A stretch of 64,000 bases of DNA from assembly GCA_039191605.1 (NCBI GenBank), contig JBCCXL010000007.1, positions 62,001-126,000 on the forward strand, in the 5' to 3' direction. A model generated the notes under the pieces. The model saw only the letters and a list, made by a program, of their open reading frames with translations. It was not told where the DNA came from and did not search any database. Within the stretch, counting starts at the first letter, position 1. Each line of letters opens with the position of its first letter. Below are positions 63,701 to 64,000 of the stretch, piece after piece. Source of the DNA: JBCCXL01 sp039191605 (GTDB lineage: Bacteria > Acidobacteriota > Thermoanaerobaculia > Multivoradales > JAHZIX01). Made by a program: the position numbers and the translations under genes.

Positions 63701-63929
63701 GGCCTCCTTCTCGAGCCTTCCCTCGAGCCGGGGCCGGGGGAGCGGGATCGGCAGAGGCAGAGGACGGGGACGCAGCGCTCGGGGGAGGGGAGCGGGCCCT
63801 CCCCCGACGAGCTCCTCGTTTCCGACGACGGTGGAAGAATTCGACCGCATCATGGCGGAAGCAATGCAGCAGGAGGCGGAGCGTCGGCGCAAAGAAGAGG
63901 AGGAGCGAAGGAAGGGGAAGGGCAAGTGA
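60783..63929 (+). CDS. DUF4157 (eCIS core domain) protein, family member C
   Basis: 1048 residues with the same order of parts as members A and B: DUF4157 domain with HETTH at 161-165 (LPYLKQLQPLFAPHDLSTIQ), middle domain about 224-305 (LSLDGQDIDISRL to RRVLVWTEAD), a Ser/Thr/Pro linker of about 165 residues, and the C-terminal domain about 472-791 (LSLQVGAVTLDGLQLLRRLH, GVETSRANATFGTVLMILEL, NAVPLKEILTIIEWMR). The tail has long poly-Ser and poly-Thr runs, then GRGRGRGRSARGRG and a highly charged coiled end (AEAMQQEAERRRKEEEERRK). Homopolymer runs are encoded by TCx, ACx and (TAC)5-like tracts prone to slippage. It lies 10.8 kb from member B. Only short AGGCCC-type repeats follow it to the window end. 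Function unknown; cargo or effector role inferred from DUF4157. Confidence 0.83.
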   Translation: MERRVDAARSEQGLRGLEGERFAPTQKGQRRGDESSAGVVSPSLAARSLAGVPIDPPGPGLLSHGAPASGAPVQRLSEGPAEVGAGEARRWAAMGTAGQGGKLPYLKQLQPLFAPHDLSTIQAYSGAPSQRAAMQLGARAFTMGNKVGFADAAPDLATVAHETTHVLQQRAGQGPAAGIDRPGDRWERQAESVAQQVVAGGAVGEGLSTEGGFGDGGAGAALQRLSLDGQDIDISRLDENKTSFYLRVIGGLEPDSSVFQSLGGSASSSGRNTAEFMLGTTRRVLVWTEADRQELQARLRQLQPAPNLSYAPSLLSSSSAAAGPPSAFSSSFRTPSNLPTTPAFTPQAPKPSSLLPSSSSSSSLSSTTTPNSLSMPSSFSSRGRGRGVSGMPGLQQRSGRFGSLPTSFTSPPMSSSTTTSTTTTTTTTTTPSSSTAMPPPAAAPTNSQQTSSSSSTSSAFRAAAGPPAREQAFAGLRVGQMPSEERLSLQVGAVTLDGLQLLRRLHRLIQQRLRALSPQRGRFRGRQPRYQIQSGPDFLLTAGRMATAIASSDQRPSSKMLNSQLEVSRSGTVVPLKSTRYSERVDIEGRDLSYAQIVQRTNQLNRRGMSDPEIAAALMAKMRSGNHFEYMDPTTIEFLDGLNALLFGVETSRANATFGTVLMILELIAAGRLTFRRAFADNALGGFFPMASLRTGSGNFTARREILDSTSSGAPAMRSSFSGRTTAKLYGKATPMPRAQRNAVPLKEILTIIEWMRLVEGSASANVHSEAAAWRWVDAHLERFLDTYYDVDGRYSLQSATSTTTSTSSSSSSSSSSSSSSSTTAAMPPSSLMPPPPSRTTTTTTTTSTPSSNSRSSSSTSRTGSRFKRPASSPPPSLQQQPNNTYSSTTSGLLGSSAPHQVVADANDGQSLRSRTGPVDKRQRVASQPSFAPTTPAFDSSLPPNSSTSSSSTSSTTTTTSSTSSILLSSSALASFSSLPSSRGRGSGIGRGRGRGRSARGRGAGPPPTSSSFPTTVEEFDRIMAEAMQQEAERRRKEEEERRKGKGK

Positions 63930-64000
63930 GGGGCCCATCTGAGAAGGCCTGCTGAAAAGGCCCAGTTGAGTAGGCCCGCAAAAAGGCCCACGGTGGGAGC

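Noticed and set aside
44380..63929. A complete contractile injection system around the DUF4157 genes
   Set aside because: No sheath, tube, baseplate, spike or AAA+ ATPase gene is present in the window. Only the eCIS core domain is seen.

Overview
The window is high-GC bacterial DNA that looks like Acidobacteriota, probably near Thermoanaerobaculia. This is judged from gene families, not from a marker gene. The indicators are two orphan MacB/FtsX-type permeases of the acidobacterial duplicated kind, a TIGR02999-like ECF sigma factor paired with a Ser/Thr kinase-TPR protein, and many secreted proteins with carboxypeptidase-regulatory, kelch or LamG modules.

Layout. (1) 1-22.6 kb is the 3' part of a non-ribosomal peptide synthetase (NRPS) assembly line: the tail of an upstream gene, a C-A-T protein, a 4497-residue protein of four C-A-T modules, and a terminal C-T-thioesterase protein with only a scar of an adenylation domain. 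An orphan permease lies on the opposite strand between the last two NRPS genes. Pocket residues read by eye give Pro for the second and Glu for the third module of the large protein; the other modules stay unassigned. No epimerase domain, MbtH protein or PPTase was seen. (2) 22.8-26.3 kb holds a secreted repeat protein, a small patch of gene and transposase remnants, a SymE-like protein, a RelB/ParE-type toxin-antitoxin pair and tRNA-Thr(CGT). (3) 26.4-35.3 kb holds a haem peroxidase, a hydrolase-kelch fusion, a DCC-thiol-oxidoreductase/membrane fusion, a DUF4198 protein and a flavoprotein. (4) 35.4-39.0 kb holds two duplicated secreted serine proteases, each ending in a knottin-like six-cysteine tail and each keeping the same leader and terminator. 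(5) 39.5-44.2 kb holds a MerC-like membrane protein, a second orphan permease, a quinone oxidoreductase and a 64-residue secreted Cys peptide. (6) 44.4-50 kb and 60.8-63.9 kb hold three paralogous DUF4157 (eCIS core domain) proteins that share an undescribed middle domain and an undescribed C-terminal domain of about 320 residues, joined by hypervariable low-complexity linkers. (7) 50.2-60.5 kb between them holds an outer-membrane alginate-export-like barrel, an unrecognised secreted protein, the ECF/kinase pair, two NTF2-like paralogs and a LamG protein.

The best candidate for an undescribed system is the DUF4157 family. Two tandem copies are almost identical across the HETTH-containing N-terminal domain but diverge after it, a mosaic pattern expected of cargo or polymorphic effectors that share a delivery or processing domain. 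No contractile-injection structural gene is visible here, so the link to an eCIS rests on the domain family alone. Everything was read by eye; no database search was run.
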